A stretch of 64,000 bases of DNA, from assembly GCF_025917685.1 (NCBI RefSeq), contig NZ_CP089518.1, positions 869,001 through 933,000 of the forward strand. Reading direction: 5' to 3'. This DNA comes from Bacillus cereus. Lineage in GTDB: Bacteria; Bacillota; Bacilli; Bacillales; Bacillaceae_G. The notes beneath the pieces were generated by a model. It ran no database searches and had not been told where the DNA came from. It worked only from the letters and a program-made list of their open reading frames with translations. Both the position numbers and the translations under genes were made by a program. Positions 25,949-34,341 of the stretch are shown in pieces (positions within the stretch are counted from its first letter, which is position 1; every line of letters starts with the position of its first letter).

Positions 25949-27049
25949 GTGCGGTTAGTTTTATCAGGATATTATGGTTTTTATAATGTTGGGGACGAAG
26001 CAATTTTGCAATCAATTATTAAAGCGCTACATGAAGAGGATCCTACTCTTGAGCTTGTTGTACTTTCAAATGACCCCGACTATACAAGGAAAATGTACAG
26101 TGTAGAAGCAGTAAATCGCTGGGATATAAGAGCGATTTACCGAGAAATAAAGAGAAGTAATGGTTTAATTAGCGGAGGCGGAAGTCTCTTGCAAGATAAG
26201 ACGAGTATTAAAAGTATTTTATACTATACGGGTATTATGCGGCTTGCCCGTTTTTTGAAAAAGCCGTATTATATTTACGCTCAAGGAATCGGACCTATTA
26301 CGAAGAAGCAAAATCGTTTATTAGTGAAATGGCATGTATCAAAGGCTGAATATATATCAGTACGTGATGAAGACTCTTTTTTGTATTTAAAAGAAATTGG
26401 TATTAAGAAAGATATCGAACTTGTTCCAGATCCGGTATTAGCTTGTCAGCAAGAAGAAAAGAAATCCAATTGGCTTCAAAAACATTCTCTGCAAGGAAAG
26501 ATCGTTGCGGTTAGTGTAAGGTACTGGGATGCAAAAGAAGATTATATGAAGAAGTTAGCAGGTACGCTGAAAAAGCTTAAGCAAGAGGGATACCATATTT
26601 TATTTGTACCGATGCATGGACCATTTGATCAAAATGCATCAAAGGATATCATTAATTTGATGGGAGAAGAAGCGCACATGCTCCCTTATAAAATGGATAT
26701 TCATGAGAAAATCTCTATTTTATCAGAATGCTCCCTTTTAATAGGGATGAGACTGCATGCTCTTATATTATCGGCAGTTGCAAACACGCCTATGATTGGA
26801 ATTTCATATGATCCAAAGATCGATTCGTTTTTACAACAAGTAAATCAGCCGATTATTGGGAATGTTGATGGAGACTGGACGACAGAAACATTACATAGTA
26901 TGGCGGTTAAACAATTAGAGCAAACAGAATATGTACAAGAAATGTTAGGACAAAGGGTAGAGGAATTGCGTGAGCAAATTGCCATAGCGTCCAAATATAT
27001 TATTAATGACTTACATGCAAAAGAGTCTATAAAAAGAGGAATAGAATAG
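25949..27049 (+). CDS. csaB: Polysaccharide pyruvyltransferase CsaB
   Basis: Adds a ketal-pyruvyl group to secondary cell wall polysaccharide, creating the ligand for SLH domains. 366 residues, with the family's GYYGFYNVGDEAIL start, SGGGSLLQDKTS, YAQGIGPI and the C-terminal RLHALILSA block that carries the proposed catalytic His. The GTG at 25949 follows GGAGGAG; the upstream in-frame codon lacks a site. Two SLH proteins in this window (8442-10172 and 35890-37479) need this modification, which explains retention even though the neighbouring S-layer gene is destroyed. It ends at the hairpin at 27084. Confidence 0.94.
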   Translation: MRLVLSGYYGFYNVGDEAILQSIIKALHEEDPTLELVVLSNDPDYTRKMYSVEAVNRWDIRAIYREIKRSNGLISGGGSLLQDKTSIKSILYYTGIMRLARFLKKPYYIYAQGIGPITKKQNRLLVKWHVSKAEYISVRDEDSFLYLKEIGIKKDIELVPDPVLACQQEEKKSNWLQKHSLQGKIVAVSVRYWDAKEDYMKKLAGTLKKLKQEGYHILFVPMHGPFDQNASKDIINLMGEEAHMLPYKMDIHEKISILSECSLLIGMRLHALILSAVANTPMIGISYDPKIDSFLQQVNQPIIGNVDGDWTTETLHSMAVKQLEQTEYVQEMLGQRVEELREQIAIASKYIINDLHAKESIKRGIE

Positions 27050-27083
27050 AGGTCATTCCTCTTTTAATTCAATAATTGAGTTG

Positions 27084-27115
27084 AAAAAGAACAGGAATTA
27101 CCTGTTCTTTTTTTG
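27084..27115 (+). terminator. csaB terminator
   Basis: AAAGAACAGG / CCTGTTCTTT stem with a five-base loop and seven or more T residues. Confidence 0.85.
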
Positions 27116-27146
27116 CTATGTAAGTAAGAATTTGAAAGAGAAGCGT

Positions 27147-27559
27147 ATGAAAGAAAAAATGTCGGCAAAAAATTAATCGTAGGTACAATGACAGCAGCAA
27201 TGGTAGCAGGTGTTGTATCTTCAGTAGCAGCAGGTAAAACATTCTCAGACGTTCAACCTGGTTCTTGGAGTGAAGAGTACATTAATTATTTAGTAGCAAA
27301 AAAGGCTATCGAGGGTAAACCAGACGGAACATTCGATCCATCTGAAGCAATTGACCGTGCTTCTGCACTTCCAAACTTCAATGCAGACATCTACAATACT
27401 TTAACTACTAAGTACACTGACAAAGGTACATTAGTATTCAAAGTATTAAGAGATAAAGATGTTGTAACAAGCGAAATCGTTTCACAAGCTGTACACACCC
27501 AAATATATAATACAAAGAAGCCTCTTGTACATGTACAAGAGGCTTCTTTTATTGTTTAA
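27147..27559 (+). pseudogene. Stub of an S-layer (Sap/EA1-type) protein gene
   Basis: The sequence encodes an S-layer signal peptide core (LIVGTMTAAMVAGVVSSVAAGKTF) and the first SLH motif up to EAIDRASA, then jumps to LPNFNADIYNTLTTKY and KVLRDKDVVTSEIVSQAVHT, which looks like the tail of a long S-layer protein. SLH motifs 2 and 3 and the whole crystallisation region are missing. The likely ATG at 27147 is out of frame with the signal peptide; one extra A in the A-run at 27167-27172 would restore the reading frame. The in-frame ATG at 27188 lacks a ribosome site. The gene is therefore dead by frameshift and internal deletion. It occupies the sap/eag position next to csaB. Confidence 0.82.
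27514..27553. terminator. Perfect palindromic terminator shared by stub and O-acetyltransferase gene
   Basis: A 36-base perfect palindrome (27514-27549) with T-run on the plus strand. It sits at the stop of the minus-strand DHHW gene and at the end of the S-layer stub. Confidence 0.85.
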
Positions 27560-28739
27560 ACTTAAACATCTCACCGCTCAAGTTCGAATCACTATACACA
27601 AACAATACCATGTTAATGTTGTTGTCTTTAATGTATTGATATATATCCTTTTCGTGATAGTGACGAAGGTCGAGGATAGATGTGTGATTGAAGCTTTGTG
27701 CTAAGTGAGGCACGATTGCGTTTGCGAATGAATCTTTTAGGACTAAAGCTCGTACATCATTTGGTGCATTGTTATTTTCGATGACGATTTCTGGATAGTC
27801 GTTTGTGTAATAACCGGCGTATGATGTTGTATCATTTTGTTTTTCTACGCCATATAGTTCATCCAATGTGCGATATACAGTGCCGTTCACATCTTTTGCG
27901 GTTACGCTTGTAAAGTTGAAACCGTCTTTTGGTGTGTAGTAGCATAGTTTTTCACCAGTCGCATCAATCAGTTGGTATAGCTGGTTGTTAAAGCTTCCGA
28001 CTAGATGTTTATTTGGAGCGCACGTACGAGTGTAATCTTCTTTTTTTATTTCTTTTCCTTTATATATAGAAGATTGTTGCACGATTGTGTTCATTATATA
28101 TTGATAGCCTAAGAAGGCACCATCCATATTCCAGTGATGGTCTGTTTTGAAGTACATACTTTGTATTTCTTCATTTGTATAGTTTTTCTTAAAGTGTTCC
28201 ATGAGTTTAATTGGTTTTACGTCCGCTGGAAGTTTATCTAGAAAATAATTTAAATTTTCCTGTGCATATGTGTGAATATGAGAAGGTAATTTAAATGATA
28301 ATGCATTCGTTTTGGACGGTGGTAAGGCAAAGTAAAACTCGATATTTTGTTCTTTTAAAAACTGAGATAAGTCGTTTACAGCTGGCATGGATTGATCGAT
28401 TTCATTATATTTTGTAGTCCATGCTGGATTTTTAAGAAGCCATTTATCATCAGTTAAAATAATATCGTTAATGAGAGACTTGTCCATTTTAATTTGAGCA
28501 AGTGTATAGTTTTTTATGAGATCATCTCTTCCGATTAATTGATCGTTTGTATATGTCTCAAAGTCTTTAAAGAAGCTACCATTTATGACAGCTTCTTTTG
28601 TAAGAGCTGGTTTTTGAGCGAGTGGACGATTTTCAACGGGCGAAACTGCTCGGTCAGTTTTGAGAAGCGATAATATGCCAAATGAAAAGATAATGGTGAG
28701 AAAACCGGTAAATAGGACGATGTTCCCCAATTTTTTCAT
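27549..28739 (-). CDS. patB1: DHHW-domain polysaccharide O-acetyltransferase (PatB-like)
   Basis: A 396-residue protein with one N-terminal membrane anchor (~7-27) and an extracellular SGNH-like domain. The catalytic elements are visible: KTDHHWNMDGA (His/Asp) and VLKDSFANA (Ser nucleophile). Together with a partner MBOAT protein such enzymes move acetyl groups to wall polymers; in B. anthracis PatA/PatB pairs acetylate the secondary cell wall polysaccharide and support S-layer protein assembly. The MBOAT gene lies upstream on the same strand, separated by a bcr1 element. The symbol rests on domain layout and location beside csaB, so the paralogue number is tentative. Confidence 0.82.
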   Translation of the reverse strand: MKKLGNIVLFTGFLTIIFSFGILSLLKTDRAVSPVENRPLAQKPALTKEAVINGSFFKDFETYTNDQLIGRDDLIKNYTLAQIKMDKSLINDIILTDDKWLLKNPAWTTKYNEIDQSMPAVNDLSQFLKEQNIEFYFALPPSKTNALSFKLPSHIHTYAQENLNYFLDKLPADVKPIKLMEHFKKNYTNEEIQSMYFKTDHHWNMDGAFLGYQYIMNTIVQQSSIYKGKEIKKEDYTRTCAPNKHLVGSFNNQLYQLIDATGEKLCYYTPKDGFNFTSVTAKDVNGTVYRTLDELYGVEKQNDTTSYAGYYTNDYPEIVIENNNAPNDVRALVLKDSFANAIVPHLAQSFNHTSILDLRHYHEKDIYQYIKDNNINMVLFVYSDSNLSGEMFKFKQ

Positions 28740-28758
28740 AATAACGTTTCCTTCCTAC

Positions 28759-28917
28759 ATAAAGTGAAACTTTAATCAGTGGGGGTTTTGTTCATCCCCA
28801 CTGATTATTAGCCTTAACCAATCGGGCTTTTACGGGAAGCCCGACCCCCACCTAACTTCTTTGCTTTCGCTGAATTTTGAGGTGGGGATCTTACTGCCCG
28901 GCAAATAGCGGGATAAG
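28759..28917 (-). repeat. bcr1 element, full-length, between patA- and patB-like genes
   Basis: About 159 bp, minus orientation, bounded by ATAAA at the left and ATAAG at the right (complements of TTTAT). It has both internal palindromes: the CCCACCT/AGGTGGG hairpin and the ATCAGTGGGG/CCCCACTGAT hairpin. It ends one base before the stop codon of the MBOAT gene. Confidence 0.85.
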
Positions 28918-30333
28918 TTAAAACCTGAAATAAATAAATGGATTATATGTTGAATTAACTAAATACATAATCGAAAGCATAAATAATGTTAGTAATAATA
29001 TAGGACGTACAACTTGCATCCCGAACGTATATGTTTTTGGTGCAAGTTCTAGTATGTTTTTAACTCTCTTTAAAATAGGTGTCGCTGCGATAAAGGCAAT
29101 GATAAAAATAATAATGTATTCATGTACGTATAACATTGTATTATCATCGACGAAAGAGTGCCCCCCTATGCCAAACATAGCTTTTAAATATTGGAACGAG
29201 TAAGCGAAGTTGTCAGCTCGGAAGAAGACCCAGCCAATCATAACGATTACTAATACGTATGCATGTTGCAGCGGCTTCCATAGTTTGTTTAATATTTTTT
29301 CGAATCCAGCTTTTTCAATTGAAATAATAAAGCCATAATATAAGCCCCAGGCGATAAATGTCCAGCTCGCCCCGTGCCATAAACCAGTTAACCCCCATAC
29401 GATGAAGAGGTTACGATAATTCGCTAGTTTTGAAACGCGGTTTCCGCCGAGCGGGATATATATGTAATCGCGGAACCAAGAGCCGAGTGTAATATGCCAT
29501 CTTCTCCAAAATTCTGAAATAGATTTAGAGATGTACGGATAGTTGAAGTTTTTCGGGAAATCAAATCCGAACATTTTTCCAAGTCCAATTGCCATATCAG
29601 AGTACCCTGAAAAATCGAAATAGATTTGAAGTGTATAGGCGATAATCCCAATCCAAGCTGTTCCAGCGCTTATCTCAGACGGCGGTAAGGCGAAGATTTT
29701 ATCTGCGACAAACCCGACTTGGTTGGCGATTAATATTTTTTTCGCTAATCCTAGAATGAAAATTTGTAGACCTTCTGTAAATTTTTCAAAAGAATGGATA
29801 CGCGTTTTAATTTGTTCAGCAACGATATTGTAACGAACGATTGGTCCGGCAATAAGCTGAGGGAAAATAGAAATATATAGTGCTAAGTTAAGTGGGTTCT
29901 TTTGAACATCACCGTCTTTACGATATATATCGATGACATAGGACATCGCTTGGAATGTATAAAATGAAATCCCAATTGGTAGTGGAATAGGTTCCACTTG
30001 GATAGATAAATGTAAAGCGTTGTTTAAAATGTCTGTGAAAAATGAAATATATTTAAAATAAGAAAGTAATAAAATATTCCCGACCACAGCCATAATCAAA
30101 AATGTGACTTTCATATTTTTTCGTTTATCATAATGATGCACGAGTAGGCCGAAGCAATAGTTTAATACAATAGAAAAGAGCATTAAAAGAACGAAACGTG
30201 GTTCTCCCCATGCATAGAAAATTAAACTAAATGCAAGTAATACGAAATTACGAAGCTCGGCACGCACTATAAAATAGAAAAATAATACGAGAGGTAAAAA
30301 GATAAATAAGAAAATCGAACTACTAAATACCAA
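28918..30333 (-). CDS. patA1: MBOAT family acetyl-transfer membrane protein (PatA-like)
   Basis: A 471-residue integral membrane protein of the DltB/AlgI/PatA class with about 11 hydrophobic segments. Conserved blocks are SISEFWRRWHITLGSWFRDY and GLTGLWHGASWTFIAWG, the latter with the active-site His. It is expected to carry acetyl groups across the membrane to the extracellular DHHW enzyme encoded downstream. The start is TTG at 30333, seven bases after GAGGAG; no ATG suits better. The location in the S-layer/polysaccharide locus supports a role in secondary cell wall polysaccharide acetylation (inference). Confidence 0.85.
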   Translation of the reverse strand: MVFSSSIFLFIFLPLVLFFYFIVRAELRNFVLLAFSLIFYAWGEPRFVLLMLFSIVLNYCFGLLVHHYDKRKNMKVTFLIMAVVGNILLLSYFKYISFFTDILNNALHLSIQVEPIPLPIGISFYTFQAMSYVIDIYRKDGDVQKNPLNLALYISIFPQLIAGPIVRYNIVAEQIKTRIHSFEKFTEGLQIFILGLAKKILIANQVGFVADKIFALPPSEISAGTAWIGIIAYTLQIYFDFSGYSDMAIGLGKMFGFDFPKNFNYPYISKSISEFWRRWHITLGSWFRDYIYIPLGGNRVSKLANYRNLFIVWGLTGLWHGASWTFIAWGLYYGFIISIEKAGFEKILNKLWKPLQHAYVLVIVMIGWVFFRADNFAYSFQYLKAMFGIGGHSFVDDNTMLYVHEYIIIFIIAFIAATPILKRVKNILELAPKTYTFGMQVVRPILLLTLFMLSIMYLVNSTYNPFIYFRF

Positions 30334-30600
30334 AGGATTCTCCTCACTTTATTCAAAAATACATTTCGTGCAAAAAAACGACATTTCTATTATATATTCT
30401 TTTAAATAAAAGTGCCTTTAATATTTTAGCATGTTAATAATTCGATTAAAATAATTATTCTATGTAAATAGTTTCTAATTTAATACATAAGAAAGGTGGG
30501 CAATTAAGTGTTTTTTAAAATGGAAAAGAAGGCATTTGAGTGATTTATGGGAATTATTAATTTTGAGATAAGAGAAGTGACATAACTAAGGAGGAGAATA

Positions 30601-30900
30601 GGGAGTAAATTCGGATTGTATGGCAAATTTATCGTGGAAGAAAGTAATCGAGATATATTAGCAGATATTTTGTTAGAGGCGAAGGAATCAATGCAGTCAT
30701 TAGGGATACTTGTGAAGTGTATATTGTAAGTAATTCTAATGATGAGCCGAATGCTGTATATGTTTTTGAAGTATGGAGTAATGAAGAGGAACAACGAGAT
30801 TTTCTGTCTATACAAAAATGTAATAAGCAGATAAAACCACTTATTACAGAAGCGGTAAGAATTAGTATCTTGAATATGAGAGGAGGTAAATTTATCCATA
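30601..30900 (+). pseudogene. Broken antibiotic-biosynthesis-monooxygenase-like gene
   Basis: Reading across a frameshift gives KFGLYGKFIVEESNRDILAD..., then CEVYIVSNSNDEPNAVYVFEVWSNEEEQ... and RISILNMRGGK, the pattern of ~95-residue ABM/quinol monooxygenase-like proteins. Two lesions are visible. The expected ATG after the intact GGAGGAG site reads GGG at 30601, and one base is missing near 30703 (TTAGGGAT where TTAAGGGAT would keep the frame). The gene is therefore inactive. A very strong hairpin follows. Confidence 0.75.
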
Positions 30901-30904
30901 GAAA

Positions 30905-30953
30905 AACTGCACCCCAATTGTTAGATTGTGTGTCTAACAATTGGGGTGCAGTT
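30905..30953. terminator. Strong hairpin terminator
   Basis: A perfect 21-bp stem (30905-30925 with 30933-30953) and seven-base loop between the monooxygenase pseudogene and the convergent ligase-like gene. Confidence 0.75.
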
Positions 30954-30981
30954 CACATCCAAATAGATGCTGCTTCTTTTT

Positions 30982-32388
30982 TTATTCTATTTCTAAATCA
31001 ACAATTAAGTAAGCGAGTATAACAACGAAGAAAATACTAACGGACGGCGCTGTTAATACATGGCCGGACATAAAGCCGATTCCAAGTGATAGTACAACAG
31101 TGCTAGCTAATAGCATATATTTCACGGTTATTATTTTCTTAAAGTTTGTTATGACGCGAATGAATAATTTAATACCGAAGTATAGAAGCGGTATTAAGTA
31201 AATAAGGAAACCGACGATTCCGAATGCAAAGAATAGATCGTGGAAGTCCATTTCGATTAATTTAATTTTAACCGTATAGTTACCAGCATAGCCCATTCCG
31301 AATAATTTTTGTGATAGCGGTGCTTCTTTATAGTATTGTTTGTATACTTTTAAAAACTTATCGCGATCACTGTAAATTAAACTTTTGACCTCAGAGTCTG
31401 TTAGCTCACCTTTTGCATGTTTTTTTGCTTCGTCTGGATCTTCTTTAATTACTTTTCCTTCTTTTCTATCCTTTTCTTCTTGTACTGATTTTTTGTATTC
31501 GTATATTTGCATGTGGATGCCCATATTTTTTGCAATAGGAGTATGCGGTGTAAGTGCAATTAAACCTCCTAAAACAACAGCGGCAACAACTGTATTTACG
31601 AGATATGTGAATCCTTTACCTTCTTTTTTGCGATGAATCATATATTCAATGAATGAGAATAAAAGTGCCACGCCAAGCGTTAGAACAATTGCACCATATC
31701 CTACTTTCGTTCCGACCATAATACTTGCATACATCGCAAGTATTGTTGGAATCCAGTAATAGATTTTCGAGAAAGAAGTTGTTTTATGAATCGAATATAA
31801 CACTACGCTTGGGAACATAATTGCAAAAATAGAACTTAAATCATTTCCAGCAAAGAACCAACCTCTTGAACCAATCTTTGAGTGAGGATAGCTTGGGAAA
31901 TCTGTACCAGTTTGCATTGCAACAATCAGTGTGATGCTGAAAATTAAAGTTGCATATAAGAAATATGTAATGATTTTATGAAACGTATATTCTTTATTTT
32001 TTAACTCTTTAAAGACGATAATATATCCAAACAGTAGCACAATTGGATATATGCTCTTTAAAATAAATTTCACTTCTTCGCCAAATGAAACTGGAGATTT
32101 GACCATCATATTATTTACAAGACCAATTGCTAGTACGATCCCGAGTAGGCATAAATAGAGAATGTACTTTTTTGCCCCGTGTTGTTTTCTATGAAGAAGT
32201 AGATAACCTAATGCAAGAAGCATAAAGGCGAAACGGACTACGATTCCAACTGTTGCGCTCATGTGTAACACATAGATTGAAAAAGATGTTAATAAATCTA
32301 AAATTGGTTGAAACACAATGAATAGCAATAGGAAATGTGGGAAGTAGTTAGCCGTTTGTTTCAACTTAGTAACCATATGTTCCTCCAT
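30982..32388 (-). CDS. O-antigen ligase/polymerase-like membrane protein
   Basis: A 468-residue polytopic protein with about 10-12 hydrophobic segments and a hydrophilic loop at ~285-350 (many Lys/Glu). The SRGWFFAGNDLSSIFA segment and the large loop resemble Wzy/WaaL-type O-antigen ligases, which polymerise or transfer lipid-linked glycans outside the membrane. It lies beside patA/patB-like and csaAB genes, so secondary cell wall polysaccharide assembly is the likely setting. Two starts are usable: ATG 32388 (AAAGGA eight bases before) and ATG 32376 (GGAGG five bases before). The exact reaction is not known. Confidence 0.75.
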   Translation of the reverse strand: MEEHMVTKLKQTANYFPHFLLLFIVFQPILDLLTSFSIYVLHMSATVGIVVRFAFMLLALGYLLLHRKQHGAKKYILYLCLLGIVLAIGLVNNMMVKSPVSFGEEVKFILKSIYPIVLLFGYIIVFKELKNKEYTFHKIITYFLYATLIFSITLIVAMQTGTDFPSYPHSKIGSRGWFFAGNDLSSIFAIMFPSVVLYSIHKTTSFSKIYYWIPTILAMYASIMVGTKVGYGAIVLTLGVALLFSFIEYMIHRKKEGKGFTYLVNTVVAAVVLGGLIALTPHTPIAKNMGIHMQIYEYKKSVQEEKDRKEGKVIKEDPDEAKKHAKGELTDSEVKSLIYSDRDKFLKVYKQYYKEAPLSQKLFGMGYAGNYTVKIKLIEMDFHDLFFAFGIVGFLIYLIPLLYFGIKLFIRVITNFKKIITVKYMLLASTVVLSLGIGFMSGHVLTAPSVSIFFVVILAYLIVDLEIE

Positions 32389-32655
32389 TTCTTCATTCCT
32401 TTATTTCAACACCCGAGAGATGGGTATAAAAGCCTTTTTTTGGCATAGTAAGGTGAATGAATTTCAATGTTTGTTTTTTGCATCAAACTTAAGAATACAC
32501 CATTTCATTGCAATGGTAAATAGATGAAAAGCAATGATAAACCGACTTTAATTTCTATATTTTTTAACGAAATTGTATGTTTTATACGGATATATATACA
32601 AATTACGAGAATATTAGACAGAAAATTAAGAAAAAAGAAGGGTTTTTAACATGCT

Positions 32656-32678
32656 TTCTATAATTATAGAAGTATAAT
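32656..32678 (+). promoter_or_regulatory. Palindrome abutting a TATAAT box before the enoyl-CoA hydratase gene
   Basis: TTCTATAATTATAGAA (32656-32671) is a perfect 16-base palindrome directly before TATAAT (32673-32678). No good -35 is seen at normal spacing. It may be an operator. Nothing else is evident in 32389-32706. Confidence 0.4.
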
Positions 32679-32706
32679 CTTTATGTGGAAAAGAGGGGTA
32701 TATATA

Positions 32707-33495
32707 ATGGAAGTAACAAGTAAAACAGAATCTGTTGTTGTAAAATATGAAGGGCGCGTAGCGACGGTTATGGTCAATCGCCCAGAGGTTTTAAATGCAT
32801 TAGATGAACCAACGTTAAAAGAGTTATTACAAAAGTTGAAAGAAGTGGCGGAAAGTTCTGTTCACGTTGTTGTGTTATGCGGCAGTGGCCGTGGTTTTTC
32901 TGCGGGTGGAGATATTAAATCGATGCTTTCAAGTAATGATGAAAGTAAGTTTGAAGGCATTATGAATACAATTGCTGAAATCGTTGTGACGTTATATACG
33001 ATGCCAAAGCTTGTTATTAGTGCAATTCATGGACCAACTGCTGGACTTGGATTAAGTATTGCATTAACAGCTGATTATGTTATGGCAGATATATCATCAG
33101 TTATTGCGATGAACTTTATTGGAATCGCTTTAATTCCAGATGGTGGTGGCCATTTCTTCCTTCAAAAGCGCGTCGGTGAAAATATGACGAAGCAAATCAT
33201 TTGGGAAGGGAAGAAATTATCAGCGACAGAAGCGTTAGATATCGGTTTAATTGATGAAGTAATCGGTGAGGATTTCCAAACGGCTGTGAAGCAAAAAATT
33301 AATGAATGGTTACACAAACCAATTAAGGCGATGATTCAAACGAAACAAATTTTATGTGAAGTAAATCGTTCTAATTTAGAACAAACGCTTCAGCTCGAAA
33401 AGCGTGGTCAATATGCGATGAGACAAACAGCGGATCATAAAGAAGGTATTGCTGCTTTTCTAGAAAAACGTTTACCAGCATTTAAAGGGGAATAA
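32707..33495 (+). CDS. Enoyl-CoA hydratase/isomerase family protein
   Basis: A 262-residue crotonase-fold protein that probably hydrates or isomerises an enoyl-CoA in fatty-acid or other acyl-CoA catabolism. The oxyanion-hole segment GRGFSAGGDIKSM (~65-77) and HGPTAGLGLSIALTADY (~113-129) are present. The active-site acid region reads MNFIGIALIPDGGG, where Asp is kept while the classic Glu of hydratases is not obvious, so isomerase or another activity is possible. The start at 32707 follows AGAGGGG; 32683 lacks a site. The stop codon (33493-33495) is formed by the ATAAA edge of a bcr1 derivative. Confidence 0.85.
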   Translation: MEVTSKTESVVVKYEGRVATVMVNRPEVLNALDEPTLKELLQKLKEVAESSVHVVVLCGSGRGFSAGGDIKSMLSSNDESKFEGIMNTIAEIVVTLYTMPKLVISAIHGPTAGLGLSIALTADYVMADISSVIAMNFIGIALIPDGGGHFFLQKRVGENMTKQIIWEGKKLSATEALDIGLIDEVIGEDFQTAVKQKINEWLHKPIKAMIQTKQILCEVNRSNLEQTLQLEKRGQYAMRQTADHKEGIAAFLEKRLPAFKGE

Positions 33496-33571
33496 AGGGA
33501 AGCTGTAATCCGAGGGGATTTGTTTATCCCCCGCGGATTATTAGTTTTACTGCCCGTTAATTCGAGATAAA
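33492..33571 (-). repeat. Diverged, shortened bcr1 with compensated stem
   Basis: 80 bp, minus orientation, ATAAA at both ends. It keeps the right-hand hairpin, but the stem reads TAATCCG.../...CGGATTA instead of TAATCAG/CTGATTA, a covarying change. The left hairpin is deleted. ACTGCCCGTTA marks the junction. Confidence 0.7.
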
Positions 33572-33578
33572 GGGAAGA

Positions 33579-33621
33579 AAGTGCTAACACATTTTAGTAT
33601 AATTGTGTTAGCACTTTTTTT
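33579..33621 (+). terminator. Terminator of the enoyl-CoA hydratase gene
   Basis: AGTGCTAACACA / TGTGTTAGCACT, a 12-bp stem, then TTTTTT. The ribosome site of the next gene begins right after the T-run. Confidence 0.85.
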
Positions 33622-33632
33622 AGGAGTAATAA

Positions 33633-33953
33633 ATGAAGAAAATTATCGGTGTTATCGTTATGATTTTACTTATATATTATGCTTTGCATAGTACACCATC
33701 TCTTGCGGTGCGGACTGCATTATTCTTTGAGGGACATCCAACTGTTGCTTTCTCAGGTGAAGTGAAGAAAGCACGGGATGTGAAAAAAGAGGCGATTCCT
33801 GATGAGTACCGGACCTTATACGGCGATAAGAAAGAAGAACCAGAGCATTACTTCTTTCCGGTAGTAAGGGCGCACGGATCGGGAATTGATATGTTAAGTG
33901 CTTGTGTGAAAAAAGAGTGGTTTTTCTATAAAGCAGAGCTTGGTTGTTTTTAA
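33633..33953 (+). CDS. Small exported or membrane-anchored hypothetical protein
   Basis: A 106-residue protein that I do not recognise. One hydrophobic segment at residues 4-20 suggests a signal anchor or uncleaved signal. The rest is soluble, with HYFFPVVRAHGSGIDML and two C-terminal Cys (SACVKKEW..., ELGCF) that could pair. AGGAG is eight bases before the ATG. Transcription must read through or start near the hairpin at 33579, whose loop contains a TATAAT-like TAGTATAAT. It lies 16 bases upstream of the MazG-like gene and is probably co-transcribed with it. Confidence 0.7.
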   Translation: MKKIIGVIVMILLIYYALHSTPSLAVRTALFFEGHPTVAFSGEVKKARDVKKEAIPDEYRTLYGDKKEEPEHYFFPVVRAHGSGIDMLSACVKKEWFFYKAELGCF

Positions 33954-33969
33954 AAATAGGAGGTAAGTG

Positions 33970-34296
33970 ATGTCAACTTATAACAGGTTAGTGAGAGACC
34001 GTGTCCCGGAGAAAATTTTAATGTCTGGAAAAACATATACAGCACAAAAATTAACAGGACAAGCTTACATACAAGCGTTAGCGAAAATTGGTACAGAAGA
34101 AATTCGTGAATTTGCTTCAATGAAAGAACGTGAGCATGCGCTAGATTCACTTGCAGACGCACTTGAAGTTATTATTTCTTTAGCGCGTGCAGAAGGTGCA
34201 ACAATTGAAGATATAGAGCGTATTCGTAAGCAAAAAGAAGAAGAACGCGGCGGATTTACAAGAGGGATTTATTTGATGGACGTTTCGGAAGAGTAG
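33970..34296 (+). CDS. MazG-like/PRA-PH-type nucleoside triphosphate pyrophosphohydrolase
   Basis: A 108-residue helical protein of the phosphoribosyl-ATP pyrophosphohydrolase-like family. It begins TYNRLVRDRVPEKI, has the metal-binding-type acidic helix KIGTEEIREFASM and a second DSLADALEVI helix; EExxE and D...D positions are consistent with Mg-dependent NTP pyrophosphatases. It probably cleans up a nucleotide pool; the substrate is unknown. The ribosome site AGGAGG (33959-33964) is close but usable for ATG 33970. It shares a bidirectional terminator with a convergent 59-residue gene. Confidence 0.8.
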   Translation: MSTYNRLVRDRVPEKILMSGKTYTAQKLTGQAYIQALAKIGTEEIREFASMKEREHALDSLADALEVIISLARAEGATIEDIERIRKQKEEERGGFTRGIYLMDVSEE

Positions 34297-34304
34297 TTTA
34301 ATAG

Positions 34305-34341
34305 AAAAAGCACAGCTTACTCAGTAGCGCTGTGCTTTTTT
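34305..34341. terminator. Bidirectional terminator embedded in a small gene's 3' end
   Basis: AAAAAGCACAGC / GCTGTGCTTTTTT stem. The stop codon of the 59-residue gene on the minus strand (34317-34319) lies in the loop, so the terminator stem is partly coding. Confidence 0.85.

Noticed and set aside
27188..27559. Functional 123-residue SLH protein
   Set aside because: The in-frame ATG has no ribosome site, the signal peptide lacks its basic start, only one of three SLH motifs remains, and the tail runs into the terminator.
30504..30940. Minus-strand frames of 103-137 codons opposite the monooxygenase pseudogene
   Set aside because: They are shadows of the decayed plus-strand gene, whose codons read as a recognisable protein once the frameshift is corrected.
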